Below are positions 1-11,519 of a stretch of 64,000 bases of DNA, piece after piece. Both the position numbers and the translations under genes were made by a program. The notes under the pieces are model-generated. The model did not search any database, was not told where the DNA came from, and saw only the letters and a program-made list of their open reading frames with translations. The stretch comes from Corbicula japonica (Eukaryota; Mollusca; Bivalvia; Venerida; Cyrenidae), in assembly GCA_038501625.1 (NCBI GenBank), contig JAZAYU010000053.1, positions 2,280,501 to 2,344,500 of the forward strand, written 5' to 3'. The first letter of the stretch is position 1. Each line of letters begins with the position of its first letter.

Positions 1-761
1 ACAAGACAGTTAAAAACATAGATCTAAAATGGACAATCAAAATGTTTAAATGAGACAGAGGCAACTGTTTACAGAGACAATCACTAATCACTTATATTCT
101 CTATCTAGTATCACTGCATATTGCCTACCACCTCACACAGGCCTGCCAAGTCTGAGGCAATCTCTCTGATTTATAACCCTTTTCTTCATGTATATCCCAC
201 GTGTGACCAGTGTAGATCCAGATCAGCCTGTACATCTGTGCAATCTGATCAGGATCTACTTAAGACAGATTAGACAATTTCTCAACAAGAAGATTACAGA
301 GTAGATCCAGATCAGACTGCATGAATGTGAAGACTGCGCTTGATCAACACTGGTTCCCCCATGAGATTTAAAGCAGGGGTGGATCCAGAGGAAGTTCAGT
401 GGATTGCTCAAACTTTTTGGGTAGCAATATTTTATTTTCATTTGGAAAATTGAAAATAATCATGTAACTACCCTAAGACTGCTATCAACTAACCCAATTT
501 CTGTAAATTTTGCATTCAACCCGGTCGTACTACTTAAGAAAGACCTGAAAAAAACTTGATGATTTATAAAATGATATTCAATCTCCCTTATACTAATGAC
601 CAACTTTCTTCTCAATCAATCCTCTCTTATTTATAGTTTTGATCTCCCTTGTTATAAATCATCTGGCAGTATTGTTAATATAGAAAACCATCGAACTGTT
701 GTGGCAGGACCGTCATCTGGCAGAACCTCCAATACTGATTAAGTATAAACTAAATTTATTA
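1..761. other. Downstream flank of the Rab-like gene
   Basis: AT-rich, without a coding region. It holds a decayed MITE-A (about 173-380) and possible 3' UTR of the minus-strand Rab-like gene, with AATAAA at 436-431 on the minus strand. Confidence 0.6.
173..380. repeat. MITE-A copy, decayed
   Basis: The left end is TAACCCTTTTCTTCATG, followed by the core GTAGATCCAGATCAGCC and GATCAGGATCTAC. The right half is eroded and its end uncertain. Confidence 0.5.
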
Positions 762-1208
762 TCAAGAAGACGTACAACACTTTCTTTTATGTTCGGGTTC
801 CTCTTCCGGCGTCAGACCTGGCTGGATAAGATCCTTCCGTAAAGTCATTTTCTTGGCATTTTCATGGTGGAGAACACGTGCCATATCAGCGAACATGTCT
901 TTTACACTAGTGCCATCTTTACACGACACCTGATATGTTCCAGATAAAACATTACCACACTCCCGTGTGAAATTTTCAATGTCAATCTCGTTAACGCGAT
1001 CAACACTCTCACAGTCTGCAAAGTTTCCACACAGGAAGATTTTGGCCCCTTCAGCATTCATTACAATATCAAGAATGTATTGAGACAGTATGGAAAATGT
1101 TTCTTTGTTGTTTATACTGTAACACAGCAGAGCAGCATGGGCCCCACGGTAATAACTCTGTCCGATAAAACTCATCCTTTCCATGCCACCTGTATCCCAC
1201 AATGTTAA
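762..1208 (-). CDS. Rab-like GTPase, coding exon 2 (residues 90-237)
   Basis: The exon begins LTLWDTGGMERM, the switch II region. It continues with YYRGAHAALLCYSI (Rab-like beta4), FLCGNFAD (G4, residues 148-154) and SCK (G5, residues 184-186). It ends in a basic stretch followed by KCCTSS, with Cys233 and Cys234 suited to double geranylgeranylation and thus membrane anchoring. Three core motifs differ from the Rab consensus. WDTAGQ is WDTGGM, so the catalytic glutamine is Met98. NKxD is NFAD, with Phe152 in place of the lysine. SAK is SCK. The frame is otherwise intact over 148 codons plus stop, so this looks like a functional but divergent GTPase rather than a pseudogene. Slow GTP hydrolysis is an inference from the missing glutamine. 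Confidence 0.87.
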   Translation of the reverse strand, partial: LTLWDTGGMERMSFIGQSYYRGAHAALLCYSINNKETFSILSQYILDIVMNAEGAKIFLCGNFADCESVDRVNEIDIENFTRECGNVLSGTYQVSCKDGTSVKDMFADMARVLHHENAKKMTLRKDLIQPGLTPEEEPEHKRKCCTSS

Positions 1209-1269
1209 CTGAAAGATACAAGACATGATGTTAGATAATGATATGTGCACGCCAAGGGTTTAGCAAACT

Positions 1270-1495
1270 TTAATCCTTTACTTCATGGGATATGGCTGTT
1301 ACCCCATGGTGAACAGTGTAGATCTATATTGGCCTGCACATCTGATCAGCATCTACACTGTTTGCTTGTACTGTGGATTCATTATCTGCAGCCAAGACCT
1401 AACCAGTAAAGATCCAGATCAAATGACACAGATGTACTGGCTGATCTGGATCTACACTGCTTACACATGCAATAAAACATGGAGGAAAGGGTTTA
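1270..1495. repeat. MITE-A copy
   Basis: TTAATCCTTTACTTCATGGG at the left and ATGGAGGAAAGGGTTTA at the right, with the paired GATCTACACTG cores between. It lies just inside the intron next to Rab exon 2. Confidence 0.75.
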
Positions 1496-1884
1496 CTAAC
1501 ATCTAGGTAACAATAACAAAATATAAGACATTTTTTTAATGAGACTAAAAATTTCTTAATTTTGATTATATCTTTCAAATACCAAGCAGCTAATTTATCA
1601 AGAAAAGTCTCAGCTGCTCATATTAAGTAACAAAGACTTCCGTGCAACAGGAGTTTCCAAGAACAGATGCTTGTTTGCAGGAAAGTTCCATTAAAGGTGC
1701 CTTGTCATGAATCACTGACAGAATTAAAGTGTTTATAATCAGAATTTATCATTCGTATAAACTGTAAAAGACCTCTAAAAAAAGTAAAGCTGATTTAATT
1801 TTCTTACACTGTCAGTGTATAAAAGAATATATTTAAAGCCAAAGCTGTTAAAGTGTTACTTATGCTGTAAAAAAGGCATGCATA

Positions 1885-2126
1885 TTAACCCTTTCCTCCA
1901 TATATATGCATTTTTATGCATATGCGACCAGTATAGATCCAGATCAGCCTGCACATCCGTGCTGTCTGATCAGGATCTGCTATGGTCGCATTTTGGTCAG
2001 ATATAACCTAACGAATCAAAAAGCGAACAGTTTAGATCCTGATAAGACAGCACAGATGTGCCAGCTGATCTGGATCTAGACTGTTCGCCCATGCAATAAA
2101 GGTGTGTATATGGAGGAAAGGGTTAA
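1885..2126. repeat. MITE-A copy, near-complete
   Basis: TTAACCCTTTCCTCCATA at the left and TATGGAGGAAAGGGTTAA at the right. Both hairpin cores are present: CGACCAGTATAGATCCAGAT and GAACAGTTTAGATCCTGAT. Confidence 0.85.
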
Positions 2127-2659
2127 CAGATCCTAAAATGTACTGATTAGTCCATAATATTGGCAAAACTCGCTATGTTCAATCAGTCATTTATATGCAT
2201 TATACATAATATTGGTACAATGAATATTAACTACATCTGAGACATTATAGTATCCCACCCTGAACTGTGAATAGACAGCTTTAATAGAAGGTCATCAAAG
2301 ATTTGTTTTATTACAGACAGGTAGGAACTACAGGGTGCTATATTTCTCTACATACTCATAAAAACTGGCAGTTATACCCATAATACATTAGAAATGATAC
2401 ATTAATGTACCAGTTTGCCTGTAAAACCTAATTTCTTGCAGATTTCAGGGTGAAGCAGCTAAATTAAATGCTTATCAGTACACTGTCTGTCTGGTCAACA
2501 GTTCATGGCCACTTTTCAAACAACCAGAGTTTGTCATTCAATACAGTACTACATGGTGGATCAAAAGTATGCTTACATTTTTACAGGCATCCTGTATGTT
2601 CAACACTGTATTCTGTTGTCATACAATAACTAGTTCCAGAGGTAACAAAGAAGTCCATA

Positions 2660-3681
2660 TCCTTTCCGGGCCCGACTGTGTTTTCCGGACGGACGTCCGT
2701 AACGTATTTAAACGTGACAAAATTTTGACTTCCCAAAACCCGACCCTTTTTTACTGGAAGACGCCCGAAACGTATTTAAACGTGTGCTTTTTTCACGATT
2801 TTTAAACCCATAACGGAAATCTGCATAAATTTTTTTTAATGCCCGTTGATAAATGTATGTTTGAATAAAGCATATACGCTTTTGTCCGTTACCGGTATTC
2901 TTCCTTTTAATGAAATTCTGAATTTTCAACATGGTAAGAAACCCGATAAATAACTGTAAAACACGTTACGGTCTTTCTTCTGTAAAAAAGGTGGAAAATG
3001 CATATCAAGAATAGTGCGTTAAAATCCCATATTTCAAAGCTCTTTCACGTAATGGGTGAAAAATTCGGTTTTCGCAGGAAGACTGTAACGTAAAATTCCG
3101 TAAATTAATTAATCTAATTAACAGTAATTAATTTTTATGCCATTGCAAAAAATGTCATTTTTAAGTTATTACTAGGTAGATATAGGATTTTTTTAAAATA
3201 ATGAATAACTGTTTTGGAGACACTTTTTTATTTTGACAATGAAAGATGAAGAAACAGCAACACATGTAATTAGATTTTTTTCTTAAAGATGAAGAAACAG
3301 CAACACATGTAATTAGATTTTTTTCTTAAAATTGAACTGAAATTACTAATTTTCTTATCAAATTATCTAAGTCAAATGTTTTCAATTTCTTACTAAATTA
3401 TATTTTAGAGAAAATATGCGATGCGTTCAAAGGACTAAAATTACTAGTTTTAAAATACTGATCGATGATTCCGTGTTCTTTTAAATAGCCACCAAAGTAA
3501 GGACTTTTTTAAAAATGAAAAATAAATCGAAGGGTTTCCAATGAAAAAACAGGGTTGGGTTTTGAAAAGCGATTTTTTTGATACATTTAAATACGTTTCA
3601 GGCGTCTTCCCGTAAAACAGGGTCGGGTTTTGGGAAGTCAAAATTTTGTCATGTTTAAATACGTTATGGTTGTGGAAAGGA
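2660..3681. mobile_element. TA-flanked element with roughly 120-bp inverted repeats
   Basis: TA-TCCTTTCC at the left and GGAAAGGA-TA at the right. The long arms share AACGTATTTAAACGTGACAA, AATTTTGACTTCCCAAAACC and GAAGACGCC in inverted order. There is no transposase frame inside. TA duplication suggests the Tc1/mariner superfamily (inference). It contains a 43-bp tandem duplication at 3244-3329. Confidence 0.7.
3244..3329. repeat. 43-bp tandem duplication
   Basis: Two adjacent identical copies of a unit beginning GATGAAGAAACAGCAACACA and ending TTTCTTAAA. Confidence 0.85.
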
Positions 3682-4719
3682 TATCAAAACCAATTGTACC
3701 ACCAATAATGTAAGACAATAATGGAAGTTAACTTGTAAAGAAGTGGCTTTACAAAACTGCAATATCTGTTATACACAGATGCTTAGACTATTACTGTTTC
3801 TTAATGTTTGAAAAATGTGTTAGTTTATCATTTATCATTCGAGCAGAACAGATTAATGTATGAAAATTGTTTTAGTTTATCATTTATTTAATCATTTGAG
3901 CAGGACAGATTTATCTAGCCATTCCATCAACCATTAGTCTGATACCAGGAAGTATCACTTTTTCCGCTATTGATAGGTACATGTCAAAATCCATTTTATC
4001 ATGCCTATTAACATCTTAACTCTAAACCTTGTCAGAGATCATCTCTAGCCTCCACTAACTCTCTCCATCACAGCAGATACTGTGTGATTTATTGATAAGC
4101 CCAGCCTAAACAACCTCTGGTGGTAACAGGAAAATAATGGATCAAGATCATTATCATATCCACAGATGGTGCTTGACACCATCATTTTGTATGATACAAT
4201 GTGTTATAAATATAATTCATAAATATACATAGCAAAATTAACAGTGATTTGTTTTTTGGGGGTCAGCAAACCCAGTTTTACAAGTTTTCATACCCTTTCT
4301 GATTCAAAATGGAACTGAAGCGGTAGAAACAACCAATTTAAGTTCAAATAGAAGCTATTGATTGCCTGATCCTTCTGTACCAAAACTTCCCAGCAGGTAA
4401 GTCAGTGATAATTCTAGTAGATTATCTGATAATCTTGCCCCATATGGCAGGTGTGGAAATTACATAAGACTAGTATATCATCAATCATTTTACTTGTCAT
4501 CAAATGTTCATGGGGTTTCCAGTATAAAGAGAATAGCTTAAAGACTTCCCAGATGTTGCCAACCCCTTTCTTCTTGAAATTTAAGTTAATAATGAATGAA
4601 ACCATAAAATCTATATCTTACTCAAAGATGGAACCTGGCTGACTTCTGAGGTCAATGTTGACTGGTCATAAGCAGACTCCAAAGGGTGAAAGAAAGTAGA
4701 CAGGTTCATAAAGTTATTA

Positions 4720-4903
4720 TTAACCCTTTACTCCATATGATAGGGATGTTAATCATGGGGAACAGTGTAGATCAAGATCAGCAACCAATTAGCGAACAGT
4801 GCTGATCCTGATCTGATGGCATGGATATGCTGTCTGATCTGGATCTACACTGTTCTTAATATACATCTGCTATAAAAGATGTATAAATTGAGTAAAGGGT
4901 TAA
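4720..4903. repeat. MITE-A copy, internally shortened
   Basis: TTAACCCTTTACTCCATATG to GAGTAAAGGGTTAA. The left hairpin is truncated, giving 184 bp. Confidence 0.75.
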
Positions 4904-5207
4904 ATTTGTAGGTTCTAGATTTACTTTTATTTGATCGGTAAAACAGCAGCTGTTTCAATCATAATATAAAAACATCGAACTTCTGTTACACAGCCATGGA
5001 AACATCATTTCTATTTGTAAACACACTCCTCCAGTAGTGTAAGCAATCAATGATTTCCCACAGATCTGCAACAAATCATCAGATATGACTTATTCACTGG
5101 GAAACAACTTCAAACTGACTGATAATGTTGTTTTGGTACAAACTAGATAGGTATTCAGTTGAACACTTGTGTCGCCCTCTGTTACTTTGTCGAAATAAAA
5201 ATGCAAG

Positions 5208-5575
5208 TACAAAAAGGGGCATAACTCCATCAAATGTGAACTTGACCAAAAGAATTTGGCATCATGATGCCACAAGCATGTTGTCATGAGCAATATAATT
5301 TGAAAGTTTGATAAAGAAATATTAAGAAATGGCAAAGTTATAGTCAACGTTAAGTTTTAGTGACAAAATCCAAGTACAAAAAGGGGCATAAATCCATCAA
5401 ATGTGTCCTCGAAGGCTTGACCTTTTGAATTTGGCATCATCTTGAGTGTGTTGTCATAAGCAATATAATTTGAAAGTTTGATGAAGATATATTAAGAAAT
5501 GGCAAAGTTATAGCCAACTTAAGTTTTCGTGTCGGACCGATGGACGGACAAAGCAATCCCTATGCATATCCCCTT
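5208..5575. repeat. Interspersed repeat, two tandem units of about 160 bp
   Basis: CAAGTACAAAAAGGGGCATA and GAAATGGCAAAGTTATAG occur twice. The end reads CGGACCGATGGACGGACAAA and CCCCTTTTCTTCGAAAGGG, a small hairpin. A related, more diverged copy lies at 11520-12070. Confidence 0.65.
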
Positions 5576-5820
5576 TTCTTCGAAAGGGTGACACAAAAAT
5601 TACTCTTGAACGGTTTTAACCGAAATTGATCATTACTGTTTGAAATTGTCTGTATTGCCCCAAATTTTTTGCCCATCATGTCAGAAATCTGTGTCTTGCC
5701 CAAAATGTTGTGTCTGTCATTCCAGATAACTGTCTTCAACATCCCAGATATCTGACATGCTAGAATTTCGTGTCTGTCAAACCTTAAATATTATTCTGAA
5801 AATATAATAAATCACAGCTT

Positions 5821-6415
5821 AAAGGGGTAGATTCACGAAGGGTCAAAATTGGCCTAAAATTATCTCAAATTTTCAAATTGCATTTACATCACTGAAAGTG
5901 TGCTTTTTATAATCTATAATGGTTGTTTTCTTGAACAGATAAAAAGTGAAGATGAACCCATAAACCAAAATAAAAATTAAGTATGTCATATATGTCTGAA
6001 ATTTGAAAATGTTTGCCAAAATGCAGTTTTTTGTTAAATTTTCATCATATTTTGGTGATTTTCATATTGGGCACAGGCTTCGACCAAACTAATTTAAAGA
6101 ATTTTCTTTGTATAAATGTGTGCTGAATTTATGGTCAAAATTTGATTTTGGTCAAGAAGTGTGCCCTTATCGAAATCCTCTAAAATGTGTTGTGAAAATG
6201 GACAAAAATATGAATTTTTGCACATTTTCCTCATTTTTTGCAATTTTGATGGCCCCTTGTCAAACACCTTTAGCAGTTATCAATAAAAAAAAATTAAGAT
6301 ATGAAAAGTATAACTATTTATGTATTCAATGGCATTAAAATTTAAGTTTTGTAACAAAATTTAAAATTTTACATATTTTTAGGCCAATATTAGGCCTTCG
6401 TGAACCTACTCCTTT
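5821..6415. mobile_element. Non-autonomous element with inverted ends
   Basis: AAAGGGGTAGATTCACGAAG at the left mirrors CTTCGTGAACCTACTCCTTT at the right; the inner GGCCTAAAA is mirrored as well. The target duplication is not readable with confidence. Confidence 0.65.
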
Positions 6416-6859
6416 GAAAGCAGTATAAGTTAAATTCATTGATATTGAATTTCAGCATAACTATGATCATTTGTTTTCTTATATTTAGTCACATACACAT
6501 TTCCAGGAATATTATAGACTGACAAGGAAAATGCTCAACAAAATACCTTCTTGCATTCTAAAGATTTAACTGTGTTGCTTACTCATTGAACATCTGACAG
6601 TTACAGGTTAGCAACAAATGTCAATTACTTAATCAAAGAAATCATCATAGATACAAATTGCTCTTACAAATAAAGTGCTAAATTAATGTTGAGGTTGCCA
6701 GCTGTCAAAATTATGTAAAAACCTGGAAATGTCTGGTAAAATAATGCAGGTCTTGTAAAGTACTGCTGGTTTATCAGAGAAAACTTGATGATCTTTGCAG
6801 AAAACATGAAACACTTGAAACTGTGTGTTCTCCTTAATAAAGTCTTACTTGCAAACTAA

Positions 6860-7506
6860 AGCCTGTCTCGCACAGAACACGGTTGGGTACACGGTTCCAA
6901 TATGGTATACTCGGTTATACACGGGTTGACTGGTACGAGTATTGAGCTCCAACCGTGCCTGGGGATGAGTTAGTACGATTTAGACTCGAATGTAGCACGA
7001 GTATGTACGAATAAAGCAAGGATATACTCGGTCAAGCAAGGTTTGTCACGGCTTGAACACGATTTGCAAACGATTATCATACGATTGTTGTACGGTTCCA
7101 AGTACGGTCTGTTAGGGCCTAGTACCATTAAACACGACTTTTACTCGATTTAACTGGACATTTACGCGGTTTACATATGGTCCCACCAACTTTTGTTATA
7201 TACGATTTATATACGATATTGACACGGTTGAGCTCACTCGTGGAGTGGACTTCATGTGCGGTTGTATATACGGTCTCGTACAGTCTCACACGGTCTTTCA
7301 TGTTCTTATACGATCGCTAATACGATCATACACGGACATGGCACCCGTGCTAGTTTTTTAAAAGTTTTAAAAATCATACATGGCTTTCACGGATACACGC
7401 GAATGGCCCGAGTGTAACTCGGATAAGGCCACGGTTGGTTCGGTTGTATGTACGGTTTACATGGGTGGCCAACCGTATAAGCCGTGTGTTCTGTGTGAGA
7501 CAGGCT
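6860..7506. mobile_element. PIF/Harbinger-like MITE, TAA target duplication
   Basis: AGCCTGTCTCGCACAGAACA at the left mirrors TGTTCTGTGTGAGACAGGCT at the right, flanked by TAA on both sides (6857-6859, 7507-7509). The interior repeats ACGGTT/ACGGTC/ACGATT words in both orientations. There is no transposase. The superfamily is inferred from the 3-bp TWA duplication. Confidence 0.75.
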
Positions 7507-7566
7507 TAAGAATTGTACAATGCCTTGGAAATAGGTAACCTTTCCCATCAATTTTTATGATTTGAT

Positions 7567-7983
7567 ATGTATGATGTGTGTGTAGTGTATGGTGCGTGTA
7601 GTGTATGATGTGTGTAGGATGTGATGTGTAGTGTATTAAGTGTGTAGTAGATGATGTGTGTAGTGTGTGTCATGTGTGTACTGTATGATGTGTGTGTAGA
7701 GTGTGACACCTGAGTATGATCTGTGTAGTGCAGGATGAGTGTAGTGTATAATGTTTGTATTATATGATGTGTGTAGTGTATGACATGTGTGTATGATGTG
7801 TTCAGTGTACATTGTGTGTTTTGTATGATGTGTGTAGAGTATGACATGTGTGAAGTTTATGACATGTGTGTAGTGTATGACATGTATGTAGTGTATGATG
7901 TGTGTATAGTATGATATGTGTGTAGAGTATGACACCTGAGTATGATGTAGTGAAAGTGTGTAGTGTAAGATGTGTGTAGTGTA
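7567..7983. repeat. TG-rich imperfect satellite
   Basis: Runs of variants of GTGTGTAGTGTATGATGTGT. The antisense Thr/His/Tyr-rich frames here are artefacts of the repeat. Confidence 0.85.
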
Positions 7984-7984
7984 T

Positions 7985-8085
7985 CACAATAGTGTAGATC
8001 AATATCAAAAATACCATGATATGGCTTATATGTCTAATCTAAATCTACACTGTTTGTATGGAACAAGCTAATAAACCTTAACCAT
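7985..8085. repeat. MITE-A fragment
   Basis: AGTGTAGATCAATATC and CTAAATCTACACTGTTTG form one hairpin, followed by AACCTTAACC. A second small fragment with GATCAGGGTCTACATTGGTC and GGAAAGGGTCAA lies at 8530-8594. Confidence 0.4.
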
Positions 8086-9092
8086 ATAAAAACATATCCA
8101 TCAATGGATAGGGGCCTCAAAAAATATCCATCAAGTTGCTGTATTGATTTAATGTGCCTCCCCAACCATTGCTCCCTCCACCCTACCCCCACCATAAAAT
8201 TCCCTCTTGGCAGATTATAACACTGTGTTTTACAGCCTTTTTATTGTGAAAATCTTTCTTTCTTAATAGTAAAGAGCTACCCCATGAAGTGAAACCAAAT
8301 ATGTCATTATATGAAGAAAAGTAGGCTACTGCAAGTCATTAAATTAAAAGTTTAATGCCAAAAACTGACAATTAAGATTTGGAGATAAAAATTTTATGTC
8401 TGAACAATGTCAGAGACTTCAGTCAACATTTTGCATGGTGAAACCTCAATAAACCTGTACTGATCATCGTTTACACTGTACACTATTCATTCAGTACAGT
8501 CCTGTCTTCCGTTGACCTTAATTTACCTGCAGTGATGTGATCAGGGTCTACATTGGTCACACATTTGACAACAGCTGTGCTAGGAAAGGGTCAAGAATGA
8601 TGTTAATACATTCAGAAGTTTTCAAGAGAGACACTTAAACAATAGTTAGCACAAAAAAAGTCAGGAAGAATCATCATAACAAGGAAGTTAATTAACACAC
8701 ACCCATCTTGCACTACATTAACTACAGGGCTTGGAAAAATTTAAAGCCACACTGTAAACCATGTTTTCAATGCATATACATTTTGCCATGTGAGCTGCTT
8801 CACAGGGCGTGCCACCATGAGCTTTGTTGTCAATGTGGCTTTTCCAACAGCCATTTTAAAGGCAGGATTATCACTTTTTTTCTTTTTGGTTAGAAATGAG
8901 GATATTTAAGAGTTAAATATAAGGAATGAATTGATTTCTGTTAAATTTTGTACTCTATTAAAAATTTGTGCAGTGTTGTTTAATCCTTGATGGTTTTTTT
9001 TATTGTTGACTCTACCACTGACTTAACCATATTTAGCCTTTATGTAATATGGGTAGTTTACAATATCCACCAAGATTACAATCAAATATTAA

Positions 9093-9630
9093 AGGGAGAT
9101 GTGCAGGGTCGAGCAGGTGTAGTCGGTAAAATCGTAAACAGATTGATCTATGTAACATTTACGTGTACTTTTCACTAAACTCTACATTTCAAACCCTCCA
9201 GGAGGAAGTTTCCGGTTAATTTTACCATTTTACTTGACCTGAAAACAATCTGCTGCAGAAATCCCTATACAAAAATACATTCTATAATTAGCGATCATGG
9301 GAATGTCACGCTTACTATTTGTGGTGGCCCAGGCATTTTGAAACAAATGGCGACGTCGATAGTCAGCAAGGTACAGAGAATGCGTATTTTGGTTGAAGTG
9401 ATCACATGACAATCCCAAAAACCACCGCGGCTTTACGCGGGAAACACAAAAATAGCTAACCTATGCGTGTCGCAGAGAATAGGAAACACCATTTATATAT
9501 CTTTTTTTTTTAAATATTGGTTTTAAATATTTCAGGTTTAATCAATATTGCAGCTTCAAATAATGATATTCAACTGATTAATAACCCTTTTTGCAAATCT
9601 GTTCCATTCATCAATCCTGCACATCTCCCT
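9093..9630. mobile_element. TTAA-flanked element
   Basis: TTAA-AGGGAGATGTGCAGG at the left and CCTGCACATCTCCCT-TTAA at the right, a perfect 15-bp inverted terminus with TTAA target duplications. There is no transposase inside. The piggyBac-type assignment is inferred from TTAA. Confidence 0.75.
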
Positions 9631-9921
9631 TTAACCATCAGAAGAAATTTGGCCAATCAGCAATTCAGTGCCATACAGTAAATAATTTAAATTCATTGTC
9701 ACATTAAAGTTGGGTGAATACAAATGAAAATTTATCAATTTAATGTGTATGTGCTTCCAATAAAAATGTAACTAATAACATAAATATGCAAAAAATATCA
9801 AACAAAAGATCCCGCATTGATTTCTCTCTGTGGTATTTTATCTCTTTGTTGTATCTGAAGTATCTGCTGATCAATCACAACCACTGCACTGATACTGCCA
9901 AATAATCTAACTGCATTTAAT

Positions 9922-11408
9922 GTAACGATTTCCTCCATAAATAGGCATTTTACCTCATGAGCGAACAGTGTAGATTCAGATCAACCGGCACATCCCTGCC
10001 ATCTTATCTGGATCTGCACCAGGGATTCTAAAATCGTCGGCAGGCCGGTCATTGACCGATTTTCGGGAAGAATGTCCGATTGAAATTTCAAAATTGGTTA
10101 AAAAAATCGGTCATGAATATTGGCCTACAAACTGTTTCAAAATTACCTACATGTACATTTTTTTCACAGCTTAATCAGCTACATGTATTAACCTGTCAAT
10201 TAGCAACTTCACAAGTCTGCTACCATGACTACCACGACTACACGTTCCGTGAATAGCCTGCGGCATAGATGAAACGGGATGTGGTCGATCTCATTTTAAC
10301 AACGGGCGGGTTATTTAATTTTCAAAAATGGACTGCGTCAGTCAAAGGCTGTCTGACGTCAGAATTTAAGACAGCAAAATTTACAAATGGTTGTATTAAT
10401 TAATGTAAACGATAAACCAGTTTGCATTTTATTGACAGACATGTTAGTCCGATATGTGCGTAATTCTAAAAGACCGACGACCGAAAATTGCTGTTTATTA
10501 AATTTAAAGAAAACTTATATCATGCGAATTTTACTTGAACTGTTAGCATTTCACAACAAATTTGAAATGGCTCAAATAAATATATACTTAAATGTGAAAA
10601 AATTCGAGTGACCGGCTTGGTTACTTACGCATATAACGATTCAAAGAAATTTCAAATTTACAAAAATCTACGTAATCAACATTTATTTCCGAGTAATGTT
10701 GCATACGCTGACTCTTGTAAGTTCGTAGATTCAAAAATTACTACATCCGGTAAAGAAAAGAATAATATTTCAAACAACTATAATATAGTGTTACAAAACA
10801 TGGTGTGATCGATGTACATTAACGTAAAGCGAATACTTGCCTCCCGAAATTCCGAGAGAGAAAACATTTTTAATAACTAAATAATCCACTTCACAATCGC
10901 TATGAACACTGCTGAAGATAACTGTTTTGAACCATTACGTCATGTTTTAAATGCATGGAATGCTTGTGTGTAACAACAAAGACGCCGATCGCTGTAAACT
11001 TCAAACATCGCGTACCGTTTTATAAATCGATCAAAGAATTTTTCGGTCTACAGCTCGAAAACCATTAATCTTTTGAGAGGTTGTAGGATATCGCCGACGA
11101 GAAAATATGCCGGAAAAGAGAAATGGAGTGGGTGTCGGGAGAGTGAAATACGCTGAACCGGGAACCGGAATTCGCAGTTCGTGCGAACCGGAAGTTGGCG
11201 AAATGTCAATTTTGGCGCCAATGTCCGATTGGAATTTTGAAATTTTAGAATCCCCGATCTGCACTGTTAGCTTTCTGGTAAAAAATAACCTAATGAATAA
11301 AAAAACGAACTGTGCAGATTCTGATCAGAAGGCATTCATGTGCCAGATGATCTGGATCTACACTATTTGCTCATGCCATAATGGTGTATATATGGAGGAA
11401 AGGGTTAA
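9922..11408. repeat. MITE-A copy split by a hAT-type element
   Basis: The left part (9922-10019) ends in ATCTGCAC and the right part (11257-11408) restarts with ATCTGCAC and continues to TATGGAGGAAAGGGTTAA. Removing 10020-11256 and one ATCTGCAC restores an ordinary MITE-A. Confidence 0.85.
10020..11256. mobile_element. Non-autonomous hAT-type element with 8-bp target duplication
   Basis: The termini are CAGGGATTCTAAAAT and its near-perfect complement ending ATTTTAGAATCCCCG. ATCTGCAC is duplicated at 10012-10019 and 11257-11264. Subterminal GTCCGATTGRAATTT is also shared between ends (inverted near the right). At 1,237 bp it has no recognisable transposase. The 8-bp duplication and CAGGG end are hAT hallmarks. 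Confidence 0.85.
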
Positions 11409-11519
11409 TGAACAAAAAAGTACGGGGAAAATACCGTCTTTGCACAGGTGGCTAATTCAATCAAACATAATATCTAACTATTAGAGCTGGTGTTGAGTAA
11501 ACATGTGTGCTTCCCATTG

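Noticed and set aside
7548..8017. Thr/His/Tyr-rich minus-strand frames
   Set aside because: Translation of a TG-rich satellite.
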